A DNA stretch of 64,000 nt from positions 1 to 64,000 of the forward strand of contig JAQWUD010000024.1 of assembly GCA_029242325.1 (NCBI GenBank), in the 5' to 3' direction. This document shows positions 14,136 through 21,820 of this stretch, in pieces. Both the position numbers and the translations under genes were made by a program. Each line of letters opens with the position of its first letter. The stretch's first letter is position 1. The notes beneath the pieces were generated by a model. It was not told the origin of the DNA. It worked only from the letters and a program-made list of their open reading frames with translations, and did no database searches. Origin of the DNA: Luminiphilus sp. GTDB taxonomy: Bacteria > Pseudomonadota > Gammaproteobacteria > Pseudomonadales > Halieaceae.

Positions 14136-15956
14136 TCAGTTCACCAGTGCCTCAGATAAAATTGTGGGCGTTATAAAAATCAGGGTTTCGGTCTTCTGTT
14201 GGGCATTCGCGGTGCTTTTAAACAGGGCCCCAAGATACGGGATATCCCCCAGTAATGGCATCTTTTCCGTCTTTGTCAGCTCTTCCTTTTTGAACACGCC
14301 CCCCAAAACGACAGTCTCCCCATTGCCAACCAACACCTGAGTGCTTAATTCGGTGGTATCGATGGTCGGTATCAGGCCCCCATTCCCACTCGGCACAAGA
14401 TCACCCACAGAGTCTTGATTGACTAACAGATCTAGCAGTATCCGATCATCTGGCGTGATGTTTGGCGTCACATCCAGTTTCAACACGGCCTCTTTAAACG
14501 CCGTGGTCGTGGCCCCAGAAGCGGCTCCCTCCTGATAGGGGATCTCCGTACCAGACTTGATACTGGCCTTTTGTTTGTCTCCTGTGATCACCTTGGGTTG
14601 CGATACCACCTCAGCCCCTCCCGCTGCCTCCATTGCCGACAGTTCCGCCGTCAGAAACAGATCGCTCGAGGTAAACCCCACAGCGAAACCGGAAGTCGCA
14701 GCGTCCACCCCCAAATCGACAAAAGGCGCCGTCGGAAGCGCAACCGGGCTGACCCCGTTGAGGGCCTGACTGTTCAGGCTGGTGACACCTGCCATATTGC
14801 CAGCAACAGCAGTGAAACGGTCACTCTCGGCGTTGAGGTGCCCACCGCCCCAGCGAATCCCAAGCTGCTCTTCAATATTAGAAGACACGATCACAATGCG
14901 GGCTTCGATCATGACCTGACGGATAGGAATGTCGACCTTCTCGATCATGTCATGGATTTCCGCGAGCTTATCGGTCGTATCAGTCACTATGATCGAGTTA
15001 GTCCGTTCATCGACCACTGCAGAGCCTCTCTCGGAAATCAGTTTGCCGCCCGCTGCCGAGCCGGCTTCGAACAGCCCCACGACATCGGCCGCTTTGGCAT
15101 AGCGAATGCGGATAAAATCAGATCGCAAGGGCGCCAGTTCAGCCCACTGTTTATTGGCCTCTATTTGCTGACGCTCGCGTTCGGCAATTTCCTGAGCGGG
15201 GGCCACCATCAATACGCTGCCGATTTGCCGGCTGTCGAGTCCACGCGTTTTCAGCACAAGATCCAACGCCTGGTCCCAAGGCACGTTTTGCAGCCGCAAA
15301 GTGATGTTACCCGTCACGGTGTCCGAGGTGACAAGATTCAATTCCGTGAAGTCGGCGATCAACTGGAGTACTGCCCGCACTTCAATATCCTGAAAGTTGA
15401 GGGAAATACCGTCTCCCACATAATCAAACTGCTTCAGGCGTGCTTGTGTTTTCTTTTCTGTACGCGGCGAGACCGTGAGCACGAAGCGCGCGCCAGCTTG
15501 GTCCGTGAAGTAATCGTGGGATCCGTCCACACGAACTTGTATGCGGACGCTCTGGTGTTGAGCGCTTATCTCGAACCCTTTTACTGGCGTAGCAAAGTCT
15601 GCGGTGTCAAAGCGCCGGATCAAAGCCTCCGCCGCAGTCGCATTGTGGAATTGCAGGGTAATGACGCCGCCTTCACTGAATACGCTCGCGTCTACACTGG
15701 CATGGCTGAGGCTGAGGGTTAACATCCCCTCACCTGCGCTGGAGCGACGAAAGGTCAAGTCAGTGACATGATTAACGCCGGTCCAGATGGGGTCGTCAGC
15801 AACCGCGACCCGCTCGGCTTTCTCAGTCATAGCAGGCTGTGCGATCACCGCGCCAGGCCAGAAACTACTCCAGACAATCAAAAGCCAGCCCAGTACGCGG
15901 ACGCCATTGCACCATAGAGGATCAGTGCGTTGTATTACCGCCTCTCCTTCTCTCAC
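14136..15956 (-). CDS. pilQ: Type IV pilus outer-membrane secretin PilQ
   Basis: PilQ forms the outer-membrane channel through which type IV pili extend. The 606-residue product has an N-terminal hydrophobic signal (about 22-40) and an AMIN domain (about 60-160). The secretin/STN domain follows, with LNFQDIEVRAVLQLIADF near 186, and the secretin core ends in QVLVGNGETVVLGGVF and LLGDIPYLGALFK. Only one AMIN domain is evident, so it is shorter than Pseudomonas PilQ. The first start is a GTG overlapping the pilP stop. A strong AAGGAG lies inside codons 3-6 with no ATG, GTG or TTG at the proper distance after it, so the true start deserves care. Confidence 0.93.
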   Translation of the reverse strand: MREGEAVIQRTDPLWCNGVRVLGWLLIVWSSFWPGAVIAQPAMTEKAERVAVADDPIWTGVNHVTDLTFRRSSAGEGMLTLSLSHASVDASVFSEGGVITLQFHNATAAEALIRRFDTADFATPVKGFEISAQHQSVRIQVRVDGSHDYFTDQAGARFVLTVSPRTEKKTQARLKQFDYVGDGISLNFQDIEVRAVLQLIADFTELNLVTSDTVTGNITLRLQNVPWDQALDLVLKTRGLDSRQIGSVLMVAPAQEIAERERQQIEANKQWAELAPLRSDFIRIRYAKAADVVGLFEAGSAAGGKLISERGSAVVDERTNSIIVTDTTDKLAEIHDMIEKVDIPIRQVMIEARIVIVSSNIEEQLGIRWGGGHLNAESDRFTAVAGNMAGVTSLNSQALNGVSPVALPTAPFVDLGVDAATSGFAVGFTSSDLFLTAELSAMEAAGGAEVVSQPKVITGDKQKASIKSGTEIPYQEGAASGATTTAFKEAVLKLDVTPNITPDDRILLDLLVNQDSVGDLVPSGNGGLIPTIDTTELSTQVLVGNGETVVLGGVFKKEELTKTEKMPLLGDIPYLGALFKSTANAQQKTETLIFITPTILSEALVN

Positions 15957-16498
15957 TTCCCTATGAGCTCAATGGTTCTCGGCCGCTCTACCCAGCCGTC
16001 TTCCGTACCGTCAGGCACAATCTCAATAACAGCGACGTAACCGCTACCCATATCCACAACCCGGCCATGATCACGGCCAAGGTAGTCCCCTCGCTTCACC
16101 CGATGCACTCCGCCGTCGGGATCCTTGATCAGGGCCCAATCTGTTCCGCTGCGTCGCAGAGAACCCACCATCATAAGTGAGTCGAGCGTAAAGCCCTCCA
16201 AATAGACCCTCAACCGCTGAGCTTCAGGCCGCACCCCCAAGCGCAGGGACAGGCTTGCCAAACCCTCACTGTCCACAGGGCGATCAAATGGGCTGCGTAT
16301 AGTCGTCGCCTCATAGGCGAAGGCATCGTAAGAAATAAAGGTTGGAATGAGTTCAACGACGCCACCGGGGCGAGCGCGGGTTTCAGCCATGAATTGATCG
16401 AGATCATCCAGTCCGTGATCGACACAGGATACGAGCACACCGCATAAAACGATGGCCGCAAGCCCTGTGAGTCGCCCCACGCCAGCTTCACGAATCAT
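15953..16498 (-). CDS. pilP: Type IV pilus lipoprotein PilP
   Basis: PilP is an inner-membrane lipoprotein that links the PilMNO platform to the PilQ secretin. The 181-residue product begins with a lipoprotein signal ending in the lipobox LVSC (Cys at about residue 25). The C-terminal half shows the PilP beta-domain, with WALIKDPDGGVHRVKRGDYL and DHGRVVDMGSGYVAVIEIV. Its ATG overlaps the pilO end by 11 bases and its stop overlaps the pilQ start by four, so translation is likely coupled. Confidence 0.94.
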   Translation of the reverse strand: MIREAGVGRLTGLAAIVLCGVLVSCVDHGLDDLDQFMAETRARPGGVVELIPTFISYDAFAYEATTIRSPFDRPVDSEGLASLSLRLGVRPEAQRLRVYLEGFTLDSLMMVGSLRRSGTDWALIKDPDGGVHRVKRGDYLGRDHGRVVDMGSGYVAVIEIVPDGTEDGWVERPRTIELIGK

Positions 16499-17108
16499 CG
16501 TCGTCCCGGCGGTAACGATAAGTCTTGGCCAGAATGCTCAATCCCAGCATGGGTTCCCCGTCTTTTTCGAATACGATTTCAAAGTCATGCAACGTCACAA
16601 TTCTCGGGAGACCCACCATTCCTGAGATAAACGCGCCGATATCATGGTAGGAACCGACTGCTTCAATCGCGATCGGCAACGCCCCATAAAAAGGCTGCGC
16701 TTCCTCCTGCAAAAGATCTATCCGCTCGATATTGAGGCCGTTGAGCTCTGCTTTCTCGGTGATGTCTTCCAGCAAACCAGGCACTTCATTCTGAGAGGAC
16801 AACTGCGCAACCAGCGCACCAAAACGGTCTTGCATTTCTCGCAACTGAGCCTTGTGCACGTCTAGGTTGGCACTCTCGAACGCTTTCTGCTCAAACTCCT
16901 GCCGCAGTGCCACCTCCTTTTGCTCCACCACCACCCGCTGTCTCTCCACATCCTCGATGTGCAGGTAAAAACCTGATATCAGCGCAGTGATAAAGAGTAG
17001 CGACAGCAGGATGAGCTTGAGCGCCAACGGCCAGTTGGTCAGATCCTCCATATCCAGGTCGGCTAGATCGATTTCATTCAGGGCCCTAAGGTGCGCAACG
17101 ACGCTCAC
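16488..17108 (-). CDS. pilO: Type IV pilus inner-membrane protein PilO
   Basis: PilO dimerises with PilN in the inner membrane and aligns the pilus motor with the secretin. The 206-residue product has a short cytoplasmic N-terminus, one transmembrane helix at about 27-48 (ALKLILLSLLFITALISGFY), a coiled-coil region of charged residues to about 100 and a C-terminal ferredoxin-like domain. The end is unusually acidic (RRDDDDS). The GTG start overlaps the pilN stop by four bases. Confidence 0.94.
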   Translation of the reverse strand: MSVVAHLRALNEIDLADLDMEDLTNWPLALKLILLSLLFITALISGFYLHIEDVERQRVVVEQKEVALRQEFEQKAFESANLDVHKAQLREMQDRFGALVAQLSSQNEVPGLLEDITEKAELNGLNIERIDLLQEEAQPFYGALPIAIEAVGSYHDIGAFISGMVGLPRIVTLHDFEIVFEKDGEPMLGLSILAKTYRYRRDDDDS

Positions 17109-17671
17109 AGTGATCGCTCCTTACCCAGTTCAGGGAGCTGCAGATTCACCGTGAGCGTGAAAGTCATCGCCTGGTCGCCATAATCAGGGGCTGCCTGAAC
17201 GGCATCGAGATTCGGGCTTTCTAGCCAATCTGAGGCTTCAAGGTGGCGTAAGAGCCGGGAGACTTGGTTATTGGATTCCGCGATGCCCTGTATCGACACC
17301 ACCTCAGCGCGAGTTCTAAGGGAGGTGTAAAAAACCCCGTCGGGCACGGCTTTTGCCAATTGATCCAGCAACCTCACCATGACAGGGCGATTTCCCTGTA
17401 GCGACTGAATCACCCTCATCCGCGCTATCAGCTGGTTACGCTTGTGCTGAAGATCGCGGATCTCAGACACTTCTTGATCAAGCAATCTGATGTGGGTGCC
17501 TAGGTACTCGTTACGCATTTTTTGACCGCTGATCTGGATATTCACCACCTGCCCCCACACCCACAGCGATAGCATCGCAGCGATCAGCACCGATCCTAAC
17601 CCCAGCAAAAACTGATGTTTGCGTCGTTGCCTCCGACCTTCACGCCACGGCAATAAGTTGATGGAGGGCAT
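17105..17671 (-). CDS. pilN: Type IV pilus inner-membrane protein PilN
   Basis: PilN binds cytoplasmic PilM through its N-terminal INLLPWRE motif, which is present at residues 4-11 followed by a basic stretch, and pairs with PilO in the membrane. The 188-residue product has one transmembrane helix at about 22-44, a coiled coil and a ferredoxin-like periplasmic domain. Its ATG shares one base with the pilM stop codon (TGATG). Confidence 0.95.
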   Translation of the reverse strand: MPSINLLPWREGRRQRRKHQFLLGLGSVLIAAMLSLWVWGQVVNIQISGQKMRNEYLGTHIRLLDQEVSEIRDLQHKRNQLIARMRVIQSLQGNRPVMVRLLDQLAKAVPDGVFYTSLRTRAEVVSIQGIAESNNQVSRLLRHLEASDWLESPNLDAVQAAPDYGDQAMTFTLTVNLQLPELGKERSL

Positions 17672-18735
17672 CAGTAAGGACTCCGCATCGCCAAGCCGCA
17701 GGCCACCATCATGGCGGGTGCATCCTGAGCCAAAGCCTGTGCGTTGACAGCCGGACTAATCGACATGTCAGCGAATGGATTCGCCACAATGGTGGGTGTG
17801 GACAAGTGCGCCTCGACGACATCAACGAGTCCAGGTGTGGACGCAACCCCGCCGCATAAAACAATGCAGTTAAGCGAGATGTGCTCACTCGAAGAAAAGA
17901 AAAATTGCAAAGATCGGCTAATCTGCTGCACCACATCTTCGCAAAAAGGGCCGAGCACCTCGCTCTCATAACCTTCGGGCAATCCGCCCTGCCGCAAAGC
18001 AACACAAGCCTGCTCTGAGGAGAGGTCGTAACGATCCGCGATCTCGTCGGTAAGTTGCTTGCCGCCGAACAGCTGTTCACGGACATAAACCGATTCACCC
18101 GCAACGAAAACCGACAGCGTCGTCGTACTCGCGCCAATATCAACCATGGCGATGCTATGCGGCCGGGCATGTGGCAACTGCGAGTCAAGTAAACTGAGTG
18201 CCCGCTCCAAGGCGAAAATCTCAACATCCATCACCGTCGGGGTCAGACCCGCCAGCTCCAACGCCTCTGCGCGAGAGTCGATGGTGTCCTGACGACACGC
18301 TACAAGCTGGATATTGACTTCATCCGGGCGGCCAGGAACGGGTCCCAGTCTCTGAAAATCAACCGCCACTTCCTCCAGTGAGTAGGGGATGTACTGATCG
18401 ATCTCTAACGTGAGCTGAGCCTCGAGATCCTCTTCCGAGAGGCCTGCTGGCATCGCAATCGTCTTGGTGATTACAGAGGAACCCGAAACCGCCGCTGCAA
18501 CGCGGCGTGCCTTCGTTTTAGTGCGCAGTAACAAGCCCTCAACTAGAACGCCGACGGTCTCGATCTGGTTAACATTTTTTTCAACCACAGCCTCAGGAGG
18601 CAGCGACCCTACCGCATAGCTCGCTACCCGGTATCGCTCTCCGTGCCGCCTCAGCTCGAGTAACTTCACTGTTGTGGAGCTGATGTCGACCCCGAGGATC
18701 TGCGATGATTTGGCAGCGCCAAATACCCTCAACAC
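17671..18735 (-). CDS. pilM: Type IV pilus assembly ATPase-like protein PilM
   Basis: PilM is an actin-like cytoplasmic protein that docks on PilN. The 354-residue product opens with LGVDISSTTVKLLEL (residues about 14-28), the phosphate-1 loop of the FtsA/PilM fold. It also contains AMVDIGASTTTLSVF near 197 and the adenosine region NCIVLCGGVASTPGL near 290. The GTG start at 18735 is preceded by AAGGA at a good distance. It is the first gene of the pilMNOPQ-aroKB block and diverges from ponA. Confidence 0.96.
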   Translation of the reverse strand: MLRVFGAAKSSQILGVDISSTTVKLLELRRHGERYRVASYAVGSLPPEAVVEKNVNQIETVGVLVEGLLLRTKTKARRVAAAVSGSSVITKTIAMPAGLSEEDLEAQLTLEIDQYIPYSLEEVAVDFQRLGPVPGRPDEVNIQLVACRQDTIDSRAEALELAGLTPTVMDVEIFALERALSLLDSQLPHARPHSIAMVDIGASTTTLSVFVAGESVYVREQLFGGKQLTDEIADRYDLSSEQACVALRQGGLPEGYESEVLGPFCEDVVQQISRSLQFFFSSSEHISLNCIVLCGGVASTPGLVDVVEAHLSTPTIVANPFADMSISPAVNAQALAQDAPAMMVACGLAMRSPY

Positions 18736-18761
18736 TTGTCAGTCCTTTGCGTGTGTCGATG

Positions 18762-18775
18762 TCCCGTTAACGGGA
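18762..18775. repeat. Perfect 14-bp palindrome in the pilM upstream region
   Basis: TCCCGTTAACGGGA reads the same on both strands and lies 27 bases upstream of the pilM start, in the 250-base gap shared with ponA. It could be an operator or a small leader hairpin. I do not recognise a specific regulator. Confidence 0.45.
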
Positions 18776-18851
18776 GTCACATACCCTGACCGACGACCAT
18801 ACGACGACGCAACGATCGAATGACAGGACAAAGTCGGTAAAAGATCACTTA

Positions 18852-18892
18852 ATATCAGGAATTGTGTGAAATCTCCGCAATAGCCCTGATAT
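18852..18892. repeat. Inverted repeat between pilM and ponA
   Basis: ATATCAGG (18852-18859) and CCTGATAT (18885-18892) are exact reverse complements separated by 25 bases, in the ponA upstream region. No T tract follows on either strand, so it does not look like a terminator. Confidence 0.3.
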
Positions 18893-18985
18893 GTTTCTGT
18901 TCAGCACATGTTGCCACCACGGGACTTCTTTCAAACCGGCAGCAGGGCCCACATAAGCACGGCCATCCGGAGAGCTTGATTTACG

Positions 18986-21397
18986 ATGAACCACAGACTG
19001 ACACGATATACCGTACTGATTGCGTGCGCCGGGCTGTGGTGGCTGGCGGGGCTTTATCTCTACCTGAGCCCCCGATTGCCAGAGGAAAGTGCCCTCAGAA
19101 ATATCACGCTGCAAACCCCGCTGCGGGTACTGAGTCGGGACGGTGCGCTCATCGGGCAATTCGGCGAGCAGAAAAGAAAGCCCCTGCGCTTCGAGCAGAT
19201 TCCCCAGAGTTTCGTTAACGCGCTCCTGGCGGCAGAGGATGACGGCTTCTTTGAGCATGGAGGCATTGAACCATTAAGCCTTGCAAGGGCGGTCTCGGAG
19301 CTACTACTGACGGGCAAAAAGGGCAGTGGCGGTTCAACACTCACGATGCAGGTAGCGCGCAACTACTTTCTGACACTGGATCAAACCTTTATACGTAAAT
19401 TCACCGAGATATTGCTGGCCTTACAGATCGAGGCAAAACTCAACAAGGAAGAGATTTTTGAGCTTTATGTTAATCGCGTGTTTCTTGGTCACCGCGCCTA
19501 TGGTTTTGAAGCAGCAGCAGAAACCTACTACGGCAAGCCGCTGGCCGAGCTCACCCTGGCGCAGCACGCCATGCTGGCGGGCGTACCGAAAGCGCCATCG
19601 CGAAACAACCCGCTGAGCAATCCGGAAAAAGGCAAAGTGAGGCGAGACTGGATTTTGAGCCGTATGGCCAGTCTGGGACTGATTACCGACTCGGAGAGCC
19701 AGCAAGCCCGGCACAGCAACGTTACCGCCTCCTTTTTCGGGCAAGTGGTAGAAGTCGATGCTGATTACGTTGCTGAAATGGTAAGACGAGAGATGTTAGA
19801 GCGGTTTGGTAACGCCGCGTATAACGACGGCTATGTGGTCTACACCACGGTCGACGCCAAATTACAGCAGGCTGCGCGAGATGCACTGCTAAACGGATTG
19901 CGCGCCTATGACTGGCGTCATGGATGGCGCGGGCCTGAGCGGCGCCTGGCGCCACGAGCGGATGAAACACCCCAAGCGACGCAGGCAAGGTGGGAGGAGG
20001 CGCTCCGCGGTATGCCCACAATCGCAGAGCTAGCGCCAGGAATCGTCACCCACATCACTGAATCCATTGTCTCCGTGCGCACCAAATCAGGGGAATTGAT
20101 CTCACTTACCTGGCAGGGCGGTTTGGAGAAAGTTCGCCGCTATCGCTCAGTCAACCTCACCGCCGCAGCCGAAAAATCTCCTGCCGCACTACTTGCGGTC
20201 GGTGACTTGATCAGAATTCGCGAGGAGACGGATGGCTGGCGCCTGAGCCAAGTGCCCCAAGCGCAATCTGCGCTGGTATCTCTCGACCCGAAGCACGGCG
20301 CAATCCGGGCACTGGTGGGCGGCATGGGATTCGAGCTGTCAAAATTTAACCGCGCCAGTCAAGCCCGGCGCCAGCCAGGCTCCAATTTCAAACCTTTCTT
20401 GTATGCCAGCGCCCTGTCATCAGGCGTCACCCCTTCCACCGTGATCAATGATGCCCCCGTCGTGCTGGATAACCTCGCGGCCGCTGAGATCTGGCGCCCC
20501 GAAAATGACAGCGGCAAATTTTATGGTCCAACGCGACTCCGTGAGGCGCTGGCGTTTTCACGCAACCTAGTATCGATCCGGGTACTGCAGCGAGTCGGCG
20601 TAAGCCGCTTTATTCGCTACGTGGAGCAGCTTGGGTTCAATACCGAAGACATGCAGGCAAACCTCACCCTCGCGCTGGGCACTCACACCTATACACCGCT
20701 CGATATCGCATCGGGTTACGCCATTCTGGCCAATGACGGCTTCAAGGTAGAGCCCTGGCTGATCGAACGTATTGAGGATGCCAAAGGCAATATTGTCTTC
20801 GCCGCCGACCCACTCGTTGCGTGTCCCGCTTGTGAGAATGCCCGGCAAGGGACAACCGAGATGGTCCGCATGGAGGATATTCTTGGCACCGCTGTGCCCG
20901 AGGTGCGCGCTGCTGAGCGAGTGATGGATCCTCGGGTCGCCTATATCGTCTCTTCGTTTTTGCGTGACGCGATTCAAAGGGGTACGGGGCGCCGCGCCAG
21001 GGTGCTGGAGCGAGACGACATCGCTGGGAAAACAGGGACCACCAATGGCCCCAGAGATGCCTGGTTCTCGGGTTTTAATCGCGACCTCACTACCACGGCT
21101 TGGATCGGATTTGATGACTACAGTCCACTGGGGAGAAGAGAGTTTGGCGGCACAGCCGCATTGCCAATCTGGATCGACTTTATGAGAGAGGCACTGCCAC
21201 CGGCTGAACCGGTGCCACCGATGCCACCGATGCCACCCGGCATAGTGAGACTGAGGGTGGACAAGTCCTCGGGGCTGCGGGTTCGCGGGCAGCCTGAGGG
21301 CAGTGTGATGGAATATTTCCTGGAAGAGTCATTGCCCGGATGGGACAGCGAAGCGGGCGGATCGATCGATACCGACCGACTGGAACAAATCTTCTAG
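18986..21397 (+). CDS. mrcA: Penicillin-binding protein 1A (bifunctional transglycosylase/transpeptidase)
   Basis: A class A PBP (ponA/mrcA) that polymerises and cross-links peptidoglycan in the periplasm. The 803-residue product has an N-terminal membrane anchor (about 9-28). The GT51 glycosyltransferase domain contains EDDGFFEHGG and GGSTLTMQVARNYF. A central OB-like insert precedes the transpeptidase domain, which has SxxK in PGSNFKPF near residue 464, SRN near 525 and KTGTTNG near 680. The divergent position beside pilM is the same as in Pseudomonas. The C-terminal tail is proline-rich (PVPPMPPMPPG). A GGAGA lies about 12 bases before the ATG. Confidence 0.95.
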   Translation: MNHRLTRYTVLIACAGLWWLAGLYLYLSPRLPEESALRNITLQTPLRVLSRDGALIGQFGEQKRKPLRFEQIPQSFVNALLAAEDDGFFEHGGIEPLSLARAVSELLLTGKKGSGGSTLTMQVARNYFLTLDQTFIRKFTEILLALQIEAKLNKEEIFELYVNRVFLGHRAYGFEAAAETYYGKPLAELTLAQHAMLAGVPKAPSRNNPLSNPEKGKVRRDWILSRMASLGLITDSESQQARHSNVTASFFGQVVEVDADYVAEMVRREMLERFGNAAYNDGYVVYTTVDAKLQQAARDALLNGLRAYDWRHGWRGPERRLAPRADETPQATQARWEEALRGMPTIAELAPGIVTHITESIVSVRTKSGELISLTWQGGLEKVRRYRSVNLTAAAEKSPAALLAVGDLIRIREETDGWRLSQVPQAQSALVSLDPKHGAIRALVGGMGFELSKFNRASQARRQPGSNFKPFLYASALSSGVTPSTVINDAPVVLDNLAAAEIWRPENDSGKFYGPTRLREALAFSRNLVSIRVLQRVGVSRFIRYVEQLGFNTEDMQANLTLALGTHTYTPLDIASGYAILANDGFKVEPWLIERIEDAKGNIVFAADPLVACPACENARQGTTEMVRMEDILGTAVPEVRAAERVMDPRVAYIVSSFLRDAIQRGTGRRARVLERDDIAGKTGTTNGPRDAWFSGFNRDLTTTAWIGFDDYSPLGRREFGGTAALPIWIDFMREALPPAEPVPPMPPMPPGIVRLRVDKSSGLRVRGQPEGSVMEYFLEESLPGWDSEAGGSIDTDRLEQIF

Positions 21398-21398
21398 C

Positions 21399-21427
21399 AA
21401 AAAAAAACGCCGGCAGTCGCCGGCGTT
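21399..21427 (-). terminator. Rho-independent terminator of rpmE
   Basis: AACGCCGGC (21406-21414) and GCCGGCGTT (21419-21427) form a 9-bp stem with a 4-base loop. On the minus strand the stem is followed by the complement of the A run at 21399-21407, a U tract. It therefore ends transcripts from rpmE. It begins two bases after the ponA stop, and on the plus strand no T run follows, so it is probably weaker for ponA. Confidence 0.85.
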
Positions 21428-21446
21428 CTGCTGCGGCTATGTCGCC

Positions 21447-21662
21447 TTACTTTTTGAGTGTTCGCCCGCCAAAGCGCTTGTTAAAGCGGTCAACGCGGCC
21501 GCCGGTATCGACGATCTTCTGCTTACCAGTGTAAAAGGGGTGACACTGACTGCACACATCCAGAGAGATGTCTTCTCCTAAAGTGGAGCGCGTCTTGATT
21601 TCGTTGCCACAGCTACATCGCGCAGTGATGTCGCCGTACTGTGGGTGTATATCTGCTTTCAT
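21447..21662 (-). CDS. rpmE: 50S ribosomal protein L31
   Basis: A 71-residue ribosomal protein starting at [18 protein letters not shown]. It is the zinc-binding (C+) form of L31, with the four cysteines in CSCGNE and [10 protein letters not shown] (residues 16, 18, 37 and 40). The frame is open further upstream, but the family start and the AGGTTGG-type ribosome-binding region fix the ATG at 21662. The divergent rpmE-priA arrangement is conserved in enterobacteria and pseudomonads. Confidence 0.97.
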   Translation of the reverse strand: MKADIHPQYGDITARCSCGNEIKTRSTLGEDISLDVCSQCHPFYTGKQKIVDTGGRVDRFNKRFGGRTLKK

Positions 21663-21704
21663 GCCAACCTCCGTCAGCACTGTAGGGTGCGAAAAAGATC
21701 GCGG

Positions 21705-21732
21705 ATGATACCAGAGCACGCACCGATAGCAA
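21705..21732 (-). promoter_or_regulatory. Sigma-70-type promoter of rpmE
   Basis: On the minus strand TTGCTA (complement of 21727-21732) and TATCAT (complement of 21705-21710) are 16 bases apart, placing the start near 21698, about 36 bases before the rpmE ATG. Both hexamers are close to consensus. Confidence 0.55.
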
Positions 21733-21734
21733 CA

Positions 21735-21764
21735 TTGAATACAGCCACTGTTCCGCTCTAGTAC
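21735..21764 (+). promoter_or_regulatory. Possible priA promoter
   Basis: TTGAAT (21735-21740) and TAGTAC (21759-21764) stand 18 bases apart upstream of priA on the plus strand. The -10 hexamer is imperfect, so this is a weak pattern match. Confidence 0.3.
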
Positions 21765-21820
21765 ACTGCCACAGGAAAATCGGCCTCCCGAGCAGATGTT
21801 GGATCCCCCACCCAGTGGAC

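Noticed and set aside
14571-15722. A 383-codon plus-strand open frame
   Set aside because: It lies wholly antisense to pilQ, which has clear secretin domains. Its translation has no domain pattern and no ribosome-binding site. It is a mirror of codon bias.
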